A stretch of 64,000 nt of DNA from Avena insularis (GCA_023614405.1 CM042688.1:376885331-376949330); one strand, 5' to 3'; positions 24,689-36,403 are shown, counted from the first letter of the stretch. The notes: generated from the sequence alone by a model not told the origin. Numbers and translations are program-made.

Positions 24689-25615
24689 GTGAGGCTTCGC
24701 TGGTTTGATCTGTTTTGCCGGTTTCGTTGGTGCTCTCTGTGCTCTGGTTCCTTGTGCTAATTTGGTCTGACGCTAAGATGCTAATTAGATCTGACTTTAA
24801 TACTTGCAGAGAGTTTTGAGTTTTGAGAGTTTTGGCCTTTGTGTGTATAGAAACTAATGAGGAGTTACCTCAACTTGTTGTGGGAATTGTGTTGTTTATA
24901 GTAATCGTCTGCCAAAGAGATGACCTCAACTTGTTGTGTCTAGGGAATTGTTACAGTTTCTGTAATTTAGATCTTATTGAAATGCTTAGGCTTATCTCAC
25001 GTTTTATTGGGTAATGTGTGCTTGCTTGATCAGAGTGTGAATGAAAAGGGAGTATCTGACAGATGGAAATGTGAAGCACTGTTTGGTTTTACTGAGAACC
25101 CCTATTGAGTTTTCAGACAAAACAAAAGAAGCTGAATGCTGATAATGGTCAGAGTGCCTTCTTATGAATCAAAAAAATTACTATGTCTGGTGTATAAATT
25201 GTCGAGCTTCTTTTATGATTATTGTACAAACACATGTGTAGCTCGTTCTAAAAGGTGTATTTGCCTAGAGTTATACTTTATGTTTTTGTTGCCTCCATCC
25301 ACCATTCCACCGTGAGGCTGTGAGGGGGTTCTACCCTTGGCAATGACTCGTTCTGCTGCCTTCCCTGATCATGGTACTCAATGCCTCATCTTCATAGATT
25401 TTCAAGGGAGAAAGCGACTTTGTCTTCTTACAATTCTTGGGTGGAGTAAGGACAACGACCAGGAGAAAGATAACAAGGGTGCTTATGGTGATCACAAAAG
25501 AGAGCCGAGTTTAATTGTACTCCAGATTGTTGTGTCGTGCTTCAAGTATCAAAGCATGTATTCATGTAATGTTAAAACTATTTGATCCATATTTCTATGT
25601 ACTTTGCTATTTTGT

Positions 25616-25698
25616 ACTACCTCTGTCCAGAATATAAAACGTTTGGTTAGGCTGTTTCAACTTACAAAAACATCTTATATTTTAGAACGGATGAAGAA
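25616..25698 (+). mobile_element. Small Stowaway-like MITE (decayed)
   Basis: CTACCTCTGTCCAGAATATAA at the left and the inverted TTATATTTTAGAACGG at the right delimit about 80 bp. The ends correspond to the CTCCCTCCGTC...TAAAATATAAG Stowaway (Tc1/Mariner) terminus. Edges are approximate. Confidence 0.55.
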
Positions 25699-25957
25699 GC
25701 ATATAATTAAATGAAGCCTGAAACACAATGGAGGAAGAGCCTGTTGCAGGTGGAAGCAAAACTGAAGCGTGAAATACAATGGAGGCAGGGCTTCGACAAG
25801 GGGTTTTATTCGTTCTTTGAGCTAAAATCTAAGGTCGGAATACCGGAGTTCTTTCTTTGCTTCTAAGAACATAGATTCCTGTTGCAGGTAGAGGCGAATC
25901 TTGCTGGTGAAGTCGATTGATGGCAGCAGGGTTCCTTTCATCTCATTGTTGAATGTA

Positions 25958-26114
25958 CTCCCTCCATTCTAAAATATAAGATGTTTTAGCTTTGTGAATA
26001 AAATGTATATAGATGCCTTTTAATGTATAATTTGGGGTGAACCTAAACACTAAATGGGTATAGATACATTCAGTTCATAAAGTTAAAACATCTTATATTT
26101 TGGAACATATGGAG
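25958..26114 (+). mobile_element. Stowaway MITE (157 bp)
   Basis: It starts CTCCCTCCATTCTAAAATAT and has the inverted end ATCTTATATTTTGGAACATA plus TGGAG. TA dinucleotides flank it (25956-25957 and 26115-26116). It is a Tc1/Mariner-derived MITE, with no coding sequence. Confidence 0.85.
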
Positions 26115-26736
26115 TAGTGATATTGGCATATATCATTTGCGGGTGCATGAAGATTCACTAGAGTGGAGAAGATAACATTGTGTGGCAACAATATGATGTA
26201 ATGTGGTGCCAGTGTACATAGAGACAGAACTGAGGGTATGGAAGCAGAGATGGAGGAAGAGGCTGCGTGGCAGGAATAACGAAGCCCGTGGTCTATATTG
26301 AATAGAAGAATTTAGAACTTTTCGATCATGGTTTAAAAGCAAAGATAAAATAAAGTGCATATTTCATCTATAACAATATCTGCTATTTGAAAAAAAAGGT
26401 ACCAAGGGCATAGGCACCTTATTATGATAATTAACGGTTAGGCCAAAATAGCATTTTTTTTCCTTGGCAACGGATTGCCTCAAGTTGCTCCATTATTACC
26501 ATTAATATTCGTGGTAGTTAACGATAAAGCTATTTAGACCTTGCGCAAAATAGTGAGTGGTGAGTGACATGTCCAAACTATGGAGTACAATGACAACATC
26601 GTTGTAGAGTGGTGACTGCGAAGTTATAAGATGAAGGTGAAAGTAGAAGGGATGAAAGGTACAATTTTGGTTTGTCTTCATTGTTTACATATGACGAAAA
26701 AAATTGAGAACTAGCAACGCATGGACATTCAACTAG

Positions 26737-26757
26737 TTATATAGAGAGAGAAGGGAA
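26737..26757 (+). repeat. Possible ~20-bp scrap of the 5' LTR between Helitron E and element X1
   Basis: TTATATAGAGAGAG sits where the 3' LTR has TTGTATATATATG (near 53042). If the match is real, element X1/X2 landed in the TA-rich part of the LTR a few bases downstream of the Helitron site. The sequence is too short to be sure. Confidence 0.35.
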
Positions 26758-27834
26758 CTATTCTGCAACCCCTCCCCTAGTAAGAGACCTTCTAGCGGCA
26801 GCCGTGTGCCCTCCCCTTAATAAAGACCTTCTACCGCGCCCCTACCTTGTAGCTCGGCATAAGGCAGCCCCACCCCTCTCTTCCATCTAGGTCCTGGCGC
26901 TCCTGCCTCTCCCCTCTATTTTCTTGCCCATAGCTCTGAATCTCCCCAAATCACTGCTCTGAATCCCCGTTCTGTGGTGTCTCTTCCCCGATGATTGTAT
27001 TGTAGCTGTCGCTCTTTGAATAGGTGCAGTGAGCAGATATTCCCATCCTCCTGTGATTTGCTACCGCTAGCAGCTCTTCTCACTGCAGCTCCAACTCTCT
27101 GAAGTCTGAACTGCAACACGCTTGGCTCTCCCTATACTAATTTTATGATTAGTTTCCCTCGAAAAATGACAAGTGTATTTGATGAAAACTGATTTTGGTA
27201 TATCTTTGATGAAAAGTTTGTTCATATTTTCTTAGACTTGAAAATACCAGACATTTTGATTCGGGAAAAGAGCAATTTTTTTTGCAAGGAGTAAAAGAGT
27301 TCACATTGCAATTGTTTGTACACGGAAGCACACTCCATTTTGTGTGTTTTCTGCGTTTGTGGTGAAAAACAAACTAGGACAGGTTTATTCTATATAGATT
27401 TTGTGTTTTCTTGTTGACTTGTTCTCCATGGTTTGATATAATGCTCGTCAAAACTATGACTAGTCTTTTTGAGTTAATTTTCATGTAGTTCACTCATCTA
27501 GTTAATAAATTTCAGTTTCTAAACACTCAAGATATACACTTGTTTAGATTGGTAGATGAACTGCAGTTTAGTGCTTTTCTGAGATCCAGTTCCACTCTTC
27601 TGAAGTTCAGTTACTGTTGGTCCAAAGTTCAGCTTAGTGTTTGGTCCGAAGTTTAGTTCAGGAACATGAACATGGTACCCTCGGTTCATATTTCAACTTG
27701 TTCTTGATAGTCCAGTTCTGCGTCTTGGCGAAAGTTCAGTCGTGTCGAGAAACTCACTTTTTTCTTGCCGTTCACTTTTACTTGCTGTGTCTTCACTTTG
27801 CAAAGCTCTTGAAGTTCACATTCTTTAATATGTA

Positions 27835-27942
27835 CTCCCTCCGTCTCAAAATAAGTGACTTGAGTTTATCTAGATTCGTATGTATTTATATATTAAAACA
27901 TGTCTAGACAAACCCACGTCACTTATTTTGGAACGGAGGGAG
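27835..27942 (+). mobile_element. Stowaway MITE (108 bp)
   Basis: CTCCCTCCGTCTCAAAATAA and the inverted TTATTTTGGAACGGAGGGAG delimit it, with TA at 27833-27834 and 27943-27944. The CTTGAGT/ACTTATTTTG style is that of the common Triticeae Stowaway MITEs. Confidence 0.92.
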
Positions 27943-27984
27943 TATGTAAAATCAGAGATAATATACTAGGACAGCAGTTCACTA

Positions 27985-28241
27985 CTCCCTCCGTTTTTAT
28001 TTCTTCGCGTTTTGGGTTTAGTCAAAGTCATACTTTGTCAAGTTTGACCAAAAATATTGCAAAATATATTAATATCCATCATTGCAAATACATATAATAT
28101 GAAAATATACTTTATGAAGATTCCAATAGTATATAGTTTTATATTATAAATGTTGATATTTTTATCTAAATATTTGGTCAAACTTTATCAAGTTTGACTT
28201 TGACTAAACCCAGAACGCGAAGTATTTGTGAACGGAGGGAG
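27985..28241 (+). mobile_element. Stowaway MITE (257 bp)
   Basis: The left arm CTCCCTCCGTTTTTATTTCT and GGGTTTAGTCAAAGTC are matched by the inverted right arm GACTTTGACTAAACCC and GAACGGAGGGAG. TA flanks it (27983-27984, 28242-28243). The inner segment AAGTTTGACC is also inverted (GGTCAAACTTTATC). It is less than 45 bp from the preceding Stowaway copy. Confidence 0.92.
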
Positions 28242-28244
28242 TAT

Positions 28245-29210
28245 TTATTTATATGTGTTGATCCCGCTGGTTCAAAAAAAATGAAGTTCATATTAGTCAT
28301 TGGGCAAGTTCACTATTAATCTTGTTGCAACATACAAGTTGTTTTAGAATTGCTGATGCTTCTACGAAGCGCTACAGGTGTTCTAGGATTCCCACAGGTC
28401 GAATCCACGGAGTGCAACGCCACAGGAGTCCACCGATGGAGTCTATGGACCTAGTATTGCACCGCTCGAGCATCCCTCCTACCTCTACCTCCGGCCTCAC
28501 GCAGGTAACGCAGCCTCTCTCCCCTGAACTTCAGAGCAACGCCACGCTGAGTTGCTACTCTCGCTGTGCTGAATCTCTTCTGAACCGCACTAATACTGAA
28601 ATTGTGTGAGGCTGCTTCTAAATAGCATATGTTTGTCTTTTCGGAATCTGCACAACTCTTACATCCATTGCTCCATCTCTGTCGTGTATGTGTGCTTGTT
28701 GTCTGATTTTTGCAGAAACCAACAAATCCTGGGCAAAAACATGTATGTCTGTGTTTTCTATCCTTTTTCTGCTGAGTCAAATTTCCGTGAATAGATACAA
28801 GCTTGATGCTGTGTGTATGTGTCTCTACAGCTCGTAGAAAAAAAAGAGATGTTTAGACTATTCAGTAGAGGTGGGATTTTGTCCTTTGATGGATTTCCGA
28901 AAACTGCATCTTTGCTCTTACTGAAATGCACCTCTACTTAGTACTTACCCATTGATCTCTCACTCTTTTTGTTCAAAATAATTGTAAAGTAGACCATTGA
29001 CAGTGGACTCCGTAATTTTGAGAAGTTCACTTGTTCATCTTGAAAAATACACTTTGATGCTTATCTTGGCCAGCTCGAGAATAGTACATTTTTTTCTCTC
29101 TGTAAAACATAAGTTTACTTTCTGCATAAAACATTGAAGTCTAGTTAATCTTGTTCGAGAAATCTATCTTTTTATGTAAAGTGGCAGAGATTATATAGTA
29201 GGACATAAGT
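28245..29210. other. X1 interior, no gene recognised
   Basis: A mildly GC-rich block at 28350-28600 has an open frame on each strand with no known domain. The rest is AT-rich with GTTCACT-type motifs at 28308 and 29025. Confidence 0.4.
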
Positions 29211-29610
29211 GAGAATTACAGTCTGGCTCACGGGTGCCACACACCCCCATAACTGAAAAAATTAAAAAAAGTTAAAAAAATTCTAACATTTTTTGAAATC
29301 AAAGATGACCAGGTATCGTACTTGTATAAAAATATTTTCCTAGGGAATTACTTTCATTGTGACCTGGGAAAAAAAAACTCGAAACGCCCCATGACCACGT
29401 ACTATTAACCTGTGATACGTCATATTTTTGTTTTTTTTTTGCCCTGAAGACCAAGCGAATCATTTCATTTCCAAATATTTTTTTACGAGTACAATACCTG
29501 ATCATCTTTGATTTAAAAAAAAGTTAGAATTTTTTTAACCTTTATATATATATTTTTAAAAAAATTCGGTTATGGGGTGTGTGGCACCCGAGAGCCAAAA
29601 GTCCGTGTTA
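29211..29610 (-). mobile_element. MULE-type MITE, copy 2 (opposite orientation)
   Basis: It starts GAGAATTACAGTCTGGCTCA and ends GAGAGCCAAAAGTCCGTGTT plus A, which is the reverse complement of the layout of the copy at 22019-22424. The inner arms GGGTGCCACACACCCC and GGGGTGTGTGGCACCC are inverted copies. A clear 9-bp duplication was not found for this copy. Reading frames inside (for example minus 29299-29505) are products of the palindromic AT-rich sequence. Confidence 0.75.
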
Positions 29611-31091
29611 GTAGTTCACTATTTATTTGTATTTAGCATGTTATTCACTGGGCAAAGTTTACAATTATTTTTGCTGTAGCGTTCAGGTTGGTTTGCTGGT
29701 TGTGTATTGCTCCTGAACTCCTTCTGGTCATGCGCGTGAGAGCTTTCTACAGGTTGTGTATGCTTGCATGAACTGCTACCCTGCTGAAATAAACTAAACT
29801 TTTGCTTGTTTCAGCAGTTATGGCAATTATCAATTTCTCTACAGAAACAAATATGTATGCAAGGCGTTAGATTCCTAGATTCATGTATTCTTGTAAGTAC
29901 AATTTTGGTTGAAAAATAGTTCGATCAGGAGGCACATGGATTTTGTATCTTTTTTCTTTGAACTTTTCTTTGATTCTCTCTCTATATGTTTTCAGAGACA
30001 TGTCCGTGAAGTTCAGAGGCGTGTTGCAGAAATTCAGAGGACGGAGCAGTTCTTCGGTTTCTTCCTGGTGCTCCTAAGTCAACAGCACCAACAACAGTAC
30101 ATGAAAAAATATGCTCAGATAAATTCCCTTTCTTTTCCCCAATTCATTTTCTATTTGCAAAAATTAGTACTTGAAAAATATATGCATTGATGTGCTAATT
30201 AGAAGAGGAGAAGTTCATTTCGTTCATATGACAAGTTCACATTCTCTTTTTAGGAGAATTCACTTTTCTCCACTACGGCAGCCATGTGAGCCCATCGGTG
30301 CTGGTTGCGATCTTCGTCAGATGTAATAACATCATCGGAAGTACACTTCACCTAATCCTTGGAGCTCACTTCTCCTAATTCATGCTATGGCCTGTAGAAC
30401 TTGAAGATAATCAGAGATCGACTAACAATATCCATGGGGAGTTCTGTTCGTTCATGGAAGTTTGATCTTTCTTTTATGGCAGCACGACGGTGAGTCCAGC
30501 AAATATACATGTCCACAAGCTTGGCTTCAACTGAATTATCTCCCTCTCTTTAAGAATGTTGAAGATCTGATTTCTTGTAGAGCAAAGAATACTGTTGCCG
30601 CCCTGGACCAAGACTTGCACAGCCAACATCGCTGGCCCAGCCGTCCAACGTGTTGAAGACCATCATCCACCGTGTGGCAGTCCATCACATCCACGACCAG
30701 GTACCATTTTGATTATTGTGCTAGTTTTGTTTCTTCCTATCTCTTTCCTGCTTTGGTGCAATTAGATTTAGTGATCAACATAAGACATGTGTTCTCTGGC
30801 ATGTTTCGTTACATGGTCATATTATTTGGTCCCAATATCTATTACTTCACTACCAACAGAAGTTCGCTCCTGAGGCTAAACCAGTTCACTACATTAGAAA
30901 ATGGAAACAAATAAAAAAATTCACTAATTAAACAAGCTAACAAAATGCCTCACCCCAAGACCACTTGTAACGTCTCGAAAGTTCACTTGGTAATGACGGG
31001 AAATTCATTTCTTACTTTTGCACCTGGCCGACCATGTCTAAATATGTGATTCTGCTGTATGGCCACTACGCATCACTTGATACAAATGTGA
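29611..31091. other. X1 interior with GTTCACT-type motifs, no gene recognised
   Basis: AT-rich sequence with exact GTTCACT at 29614, 30884 and 30981 and near copies around 30200-30380. Reading frames such as 29909-30190 are short, Gln- or Phe-rich and of unknown nature. Confidence 0.4.
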
Positions 31092-31102
31092 TTAAAATTG
31101 CT

Positions 31103-32428
31103 TGGATAAAACTATCATAATTAGGGCTGTCCGGTCAGTACCACTTTCGGTAATTTTTGCGAGTCAGTACCCGTTCTGAGTCATAGCGTTGCAAACTGCA
31201 CTAAATTTTATCTAACAGCATTTTAACACGCTTTTTGACTGGTGGGACATATCTGCAGAGCTGACTAGTCAACGAAAATGGGCACGTAGACTTGGAGCGG
31301 GGGCTGCAGGCGGGGGAGGACCAGCTGCAGGAGCTCCGGCGATCAAGGCGGGAGCGGCGTGTTGCTGCTCACAGCGGGGCTGCGGAGCTGCAAGCCGGTG
31401 AGCTACTCGTTGCTGCTCACACGCGGCGGCGACCTGCGGGGCGGCGTGGCGGCGTGGCCGGCGAGCGGCATGGTGGCGTGACCGGCACCAGTGGAGAACA
31501 CCGCGGCGGGCGAAGCGGCCGGAGAAGAGTCCATAGTCGATGTCCCTGGTGATGCTTCTGGACCTTGTCCGGCTCGCCGCTAAATTCCACCTTGAGCACC
31601 TTGGACATGTACTAGGGCCGTGTAGCGTGTCGTCTCCGGCATCATGACCCTCTAGCGGTAGGTGAAGGCGGCGGGGATGACGCCGACCATGAGGATGATG
31701 CGCCACACATAGTATGTCTTCGTCGTGGTTGAGGCCAGGGGATCTTCCTCATAAGCTGGGGGGTTGAAGCGCGCCTAGAACGTGGCCGACACGACCAACG
31801 TGACGATGCAGTCTGTGAGGACGCCGAAGCCTTCCATAGCGAACACGGTTGCTATGAGGGTCCCCCGCGTCCGCTTGTTAGAGTACTCGGACATGATGGT
31901 GGCGGACAGCAGGTAACCTCCGCCAATGCCGAAGCCGAGCCAGAAGCGCCAGAAGCAGAGCGTGGCCATGACGCCGTCAGCGGTGTTCCAGACGACAAGC
32001 CTGAGAGGAAGGAGCCCATGATCATGAGCATGATGGTCTTGCCGTAGAACTTCTTCTGGCCGACCTTGTCTCCGAGCCAGCCGAACAAGAGCTGGTCACC
32101 CAGCGTGCCGGTGCAGTCACGCCACCATGCCGCCGCTTGCGCCCACGCCCGCCGCGTCGCCGTGGCGGTGAGCAAGCAGCTCCACCGCCCTGCCACCTCG
32201 CCGCGGCGTTGGACGCGCTCCGCTCCGTCCACGTGCCCATTTTCGTTGACTAGTCAGCTCTGCAGATAGGTCCCACCAGTCAGAAAGCGTGTTAAAATGT
32301 TGTTAGATGAAATTTAGTGCAGTTTGCAACGCTATGACTCAGAACTGGTACTGACTCGCAAAAATTACTGAAAGTGGTATTGACTCGTCCCGACAGCTCC
32401 AATTGTGGTAGTTTTATCCAATTAACTC
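31103..32428 (-). mobile_element. Pack-MULE carrying a phosphate transporter fragment
   Basis: Inverted repeats of about 185 bp bound it: left about 31105-31290 (GGATAAAACTATCATAATTA ... CTGACTAGTCAACGAAAATG) and right about 32233-32420 as the reverse complement (CATTTTCGTTGACTAGTCAG ... TAGTTTTATCC). An identical 11-bp repeat, ttaaaattgct, flanks the element (31092-31102, 32429-32439), a length known for Mutator-like elements. The right end has about 8 extra bases outside the repeat arm. The ~940 bp inside is GC-rich and encodes PHT1-like pieces on the minus strand. No MULE transposase is present. Confidence 0.85.
31292..32232 (-). pseudogene. Captured, broken PHT1-type inorganic phosphate transporter fragment
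   Basis: On the minus strand, in gene order, three segments match plant PHT1 H+/phosphate symporters. At about 32110-31990 there is [20 protein letters not shown] then [13 protein letters not shown] (the conserved GWLGD.. loop after TM2). At 31969-31780 there is [20 protein letters not shown] then [12 protein letters not shown] and [10 protein letters not shown]. At 31608-31545 there is MSKVLKVEF. In the family the second block reads GIGGDYPLSAT; here Asp-Tyr-Pro is Gly-Tyr-Leu, so the conserved phosphate-binding Asp is lost. Frame changes and missing parts (N-terminus, TM7-12) make it non-functional. A 31680-31480 frame also carries low-complexity Pro/Ala sequence. Recognition rests on remembered family motifs. 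Confidence 0.85.
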
Positions 32429-32439
32429 TTAAAATTGCT

Positions 32440-33064
32440 CGAGCGCGTATCCAATGAGTTAGAACTTACATAAATGCAGTATAGAGAAAACCATATAGTT
32501 TGCTGGTTTATTTAGCATGTGATTCATTCCACGTGCATATTGAAAAACATGGATGGTGTACTCTGTTTTTGAAGTTCACTTTATTTTTATAGGTAGTTCC
32601 ATGGAATTTGTTCCTGTAGATCACTTTGTGGGCATGCAGTGAAGTTGTTGCTATTCTTTTTTCTCTTGATGAAGAAGCTGCTCGAGTGCACAAACTCAGT
32701 GGATACAAAGTGAACTACCAGCATTGTGAGATATTACACACCACAAGTTTTACTAATTAGTCTGACATCAGCTTCTTTATTGCTTGTTCTGAACTACCTC
32801 TTCTGAACCATTTTATTGTCCTTATTTTCTTTAGAGAATTGTTCATATTCTTCTAGGGAGGATGGTAGTTCACTTTATTGATGGAATCAAGTTCACTTTT
32901 TCGTACTCGGGAGTTTGTTTACGCATTTGGAAGAGAAACTCATCATTACTGAGGTGAGTCACCTTGAGCTTTGATTGGAATTTGCTCCTGGCACAATACC
33001 TTACACGGACCTATGTCCTGGCTGGTAGTGGGATTGTACAACCCCCTAAGAGGTTATAGAATAG
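32440..33064. other. Right arm of X1
   Basis: AT-rich, with exact GTTCACT at 32574, 32868 and 32891 and near copies between them, ending in GGTTATAGAATAG. No gene is seen. Confidence 0.5.
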
Positions 33065-33079
33065 CTATTCTACAACCAC

Positions 33080-34140
33080 TACCGAGTAGCTACTCCCGAC
33101 CCGACCCACCTTCATAACCCACACCCGACCTACCCAACTGACACTGACTCCTGCTGTGCTCTTCCCAACCTTCCCTGTCGACACCGGCGAGCGAGCGGCG
33201 GCCAGAGCCGACGAGAGGGAGCCGGCGTCGGAATCGGCGAGCTCCCAAGAAGTAGACCTTCTCCGCCGACCTCACACTCTCCCGTAAAAACGGAGCCGCC
33301 ACACCTTCCAAAGCTCATTCTCTTGAGTCTTCACTCGCAATCACGGGCACCGTCGGCCGGGGACCCAGCGTGCCTCCTGCTTTCTAATCGCCGGCCAGGT
33401 CGACTATGCGCTGCACACCCCCGCGCCCCGGTGTCCGGGGCCCCCTACGCGCCGCCATCCGGATACCGTGCGTGCCTCGTTCTTCCCCATCGCTGGTCGG
33501 GACCGCCGCACAACCCCATCCACATGGGCGCCGACCTGGGTATCGCACGCCTCCTGTTTTTCCATCTCTAGCAGGGGCCGCTGCCTGTACCCAATCCACA
33601 CAGACGGTCATGTGCTGTCAGTGATGTTCAATTGAAATAGTATGCTACTGCTACTGAACGTTGATCAGCTTCTGAACTACTACTGTATGCCACGGGATCG
33701 ACCATCGATGCGTCTGCCTCGCGCCCGGCGGCGCCCCTCCCCTCTTTTGGCTCGCACCTCCCCAGGAAGTCCGTCGTGCGCCGCCCGGGAGACCACCCTC
33801 GCCCAACCTGGCAGTCTAGCGTTTCACCGGGGATAGAGTGACCACGAACCTGAAGTTCAGAGGCAGCGGCAGCGAGGATTCAGAGCCCATGAACTTGAAG
33901 TTCAGAGGCAGTGGCAGGACACCTGATGGCGGGGATCCAACCATCGAACCTCTACTTCGACGCCGTTAATGGAAGCAAACGCGGGAGCCCACGAGATTCC
34001 CCTTTCTTTCCCTTTCTCTTGCATGTGCCTTCACGATGGATATAAAATTGAGGTGGTTCATGCAGATGACGCGACCTGCAGCTACACATTGGAGTTCAGA
34101 ACCTTTGAACTCTGAAGTTTAGATATAGGTGGGTATCAGA
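33080..34140. other. GC-rich left part of X2, no gene recognised
   Basis: Frames exist on both strands but carry no known domain. Three diverged copies of a unit resembling GCGTGCCTCCTGCTTTCTAA lie near 33371, 33471 and 33547. A 27-base unit containing GAAGTTCAGAGGCAG is directly repeated at about 33848-33875 and 33893-33920. Confidence 0.4.
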
Positions 34141-34689
34141 TATTCAGAATCCTTGCGCTCCACGACGAGAGCCGGCAATTTCTTATATATATGGAACACC
34201 TGCTGGAGAAAAATCCCACCGCACCACCTCCCGCAGCAGTCTACTGCATGCTGACAGGGAGTCAATCGCGGCTGCCACTTCTTAGCGCCCGCGACCCCAT
34301 CTGTTCGCTAGGTCTGAATTTTGGTTGTTTCGGTTCAGAATGGCGCCTAGTTCAGAGCTTAACTGCGACTAGCTATGCTCTAACTCGAGTGCAATGCTTA
34401 GCTGATGCGTTGTGTTTGAATTTGCCGGTGGCTGATATGTATGAAAAATATTCATGTAGAAGTATCAAACTCGATGTAGGGAAATTCACTTTCTTTTGGC
34501 CGTGTAATATGGGCTCAAAGTTTACATCTTTTTATTTGTATTTTGTAACAATTGCACATGTAATATATTTAGAGAAATTGCATTCCACAGTTTTTATGAA
34601 AAAAGAAAAAAAAGGAAGTAAAATCTCTATCTCTACTACTTAAAAAGAATGAATTTCCTCTGTTTCCTCGATCGCTTGTTTCGTCAACA

Positions 34690-36403
34690 TCTATACCTAA
34701 TAATAAAGGACGGATTGTTTCTCCTGGTCCAACACTTTTTAGGACAGGTTTACCCTCCCACCAAACTTCATATTACTAACAATGCCACCGGTAAGTGAAA
34801 CAAAGGCTCGACTTGTCCAGACGATCGAACCATGCCGATCACGCATGTTGGGTTTATGTGTCTTCTCTGCCGTATGTAGCATCTAGCAGAATCCGAATTA
34901 AAACTGACTAGCTAGCATCGTGTTTTTGTAGGTAGCCCTTGCAGCGCACGGTCCATTGAATAGAATCCAAATCAAAATAGCTTACCTAGCTTGTATCGTC
35001 TTTGTATATATATGATTGATCTCTATGATCTGGTTGCACTAATTAGGTCGCCGGCCAGAGACAACTCTCGATGCTAGGAGCCTGGGACAATGAACATAGA
35101 TGGAGAAGCAGAGGCAACGTAGATACGAGTATATGACGATAGCCCGCCGGGGGATCGTCCATGCACTGGCGGACGTCCTCAAGCCAAACGTCATGGCGCC
35201 GGGCCACCACATCTGGGAACCTGCAACCCGATAAGCGAGAGCGACATCCCTCACGGGGTACGGGGTCGCCACCGCCGGTGCAGCCGCCCGTCAGCGTATA
35301 CGACCTATATGCTCCGCCACGAACTTTGGTCCCCCTTGCTCTCTGTTCCCGGCACGGACTCCGGTCACCTTGCTCTCTGCAACGCGTCTGACACAAGCTC
35401 TGACATGACCTATGCTCGGCCACGGACTACGGTCAGTGTAAGCGACCATGGGGAGCCCTACAAGGAATCCTTTCCTCCTTATGCAGACCGAAGGCGATAA
35501 AAAGGAATTGATACCAGTGTGTCTAACATCTTACCATGGAAGGCGAAATCGACATGACCATGGCCTGGAGCTTGAGTAATGGCAGGCCAAGCGCCACCGT
35601 TTCATGCCATGGAGATTAAGAATTGGGCCATGGCGCTGCCTAGCTCTACTATGAATTTGTTGGACGCTGATGCGAGCACGTCAGTGGCAGGACGAGCATC
35701 ACGTAGTCGGGAGTTGGACGAAGATGCAAGCATGGCGACGACACGACTGCGGTGGACGCGACCGGCTCGCACTTGGTCAAGACTCAAGTGTCCGTAGACT
35801 GAGGAGGCAAACCAGAGGAGGAGGAGTAGGCCGGCCCTTTTCCTCAATCGCCCGCCGCGAAGGTACCATCCCGGTGGCAGCGGAACATCCGGCGCACCCT
35901 GGACCCGCCTGCTCAAACACTGGCAGAGATGGGGCAATAGCTGGCGCGCCACAACCTCGATCTTCACGACGGTGTCAACCCTCCTCGCCACCACACCTTT
36001 CCATCCGTCCCCTCACAGCGATGGTGGACTATGTAAAGCTGTGAAGCTTATGCCTCGCGCACTTTTCAATTCGATTGACTAGCTTCCCAATAATTATTGT
36101 TTAGCTCACTGCAGGAGGTGTCTCCACTGAGCTTTTCGTCGCCAGGGGCTATAGGCATCGTGGACGCCTCATGTTGGTTCTAATGTTCAAATTGGTTGAC
36201 AAATAACTTAAATTTGTTCGTGATTTTCTTTATTGCTTTTCTAAAATTGATGTTATATGATTTTTACTATTGCATAGTACAAAAGACAGATAAGTCAAGG
36301 ACTATCTCAATATGGATTAAATTGACATGCGGATTTAACAAATGGAATGTTATTCACCGGATTCAATTGGCATTGTAGCTACGCACGGGCTTTCTGAAGT
36401 ATA
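34690..36403 (+). mobile_element. Helitron C inside Helitron B (3' end unclear)
   Basis: The start TCTATACCTAATAATAAAGG (34690) follows A34689 and is shared with the start at 36404. The probable 3' end is a decayed GTAGCTACGCACGGGCTTTC then TGAAG near 36375-36398; a clean CTAG is missing. It is either a separate tandem Helitron whose terminus has mutated, or part of a single composite with 36404-38758. The interior 35040-36050 is GC-rich with frames on both strands (for example plus 35670-36044) and may hold captured host exons; none is identified. Confidence 0.55.

Larger units (their letters stand above)
22534..26736 (+). mobile_element. Helitron E, tandem with Helitron A
   Basis: It starts TCTATCT at 22534, directly after the CTAG end of Helitron A. 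The 3' end is CTAG at 26733-26736, preceded by a decayed hairpin motif AGCAACGCATGGACA (26712-26726). The subterminal block GCCACTTTTCGGACGGTTTTGCCCC near 22690-22715 is related to the TTTTCGGACAAATTTACCC block just inside the Helitron starting at 36404, which supports the 5' end. The order A|TC...CTAG|TC...CTAG|T means Helitron A inserted later, exactly into the AT junction in front of Helitron E. Confidence 0.65.
26758..33064 (+). mobile_element. Unclassified element X1 with CTATTCT...AGAATAG termini and GTTCACT motifs
   Basis: The left end is CTATTCTGCAACCCC (26758). The right end is GGTTATAGAATAG (33064), the inverse of CTATTCTATAACC. It abuts element X2, which shows the same termini. At least ten exact same-strand GTTCACT heptamers occur (27770, 27977, 28308, 29025, 29614, 30884, 30981, 32574, 32868, 32891), plus many near matches (AGTTCAG, AGTTCAT). 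The left 350 bp is C-rich and gene-like but gives no recognisable protein. No transposase was found, so it is non-autonomous or of an unfamiliar class. It hosts three MITEs and a Pack-MULE. Confidence 0.6.

Noticed and set aside
26758..33064. CACTA-type transposon as the identity of X1/X2
   Set aside because: CACTA elements end in CACTACAAGAAA-type repeats. Here the ends are CTATTCT, so the superfamily is left open.
34925..34970. Helitron-like 3' end (TTGCAGCGCACGGTCCATTG)
   Set aside because: It resembles the GTTGCAACGCACGG motif but lacks the hairpin stem and a CTRR terminus, and the sequence does not return to Helitron B afterwards.
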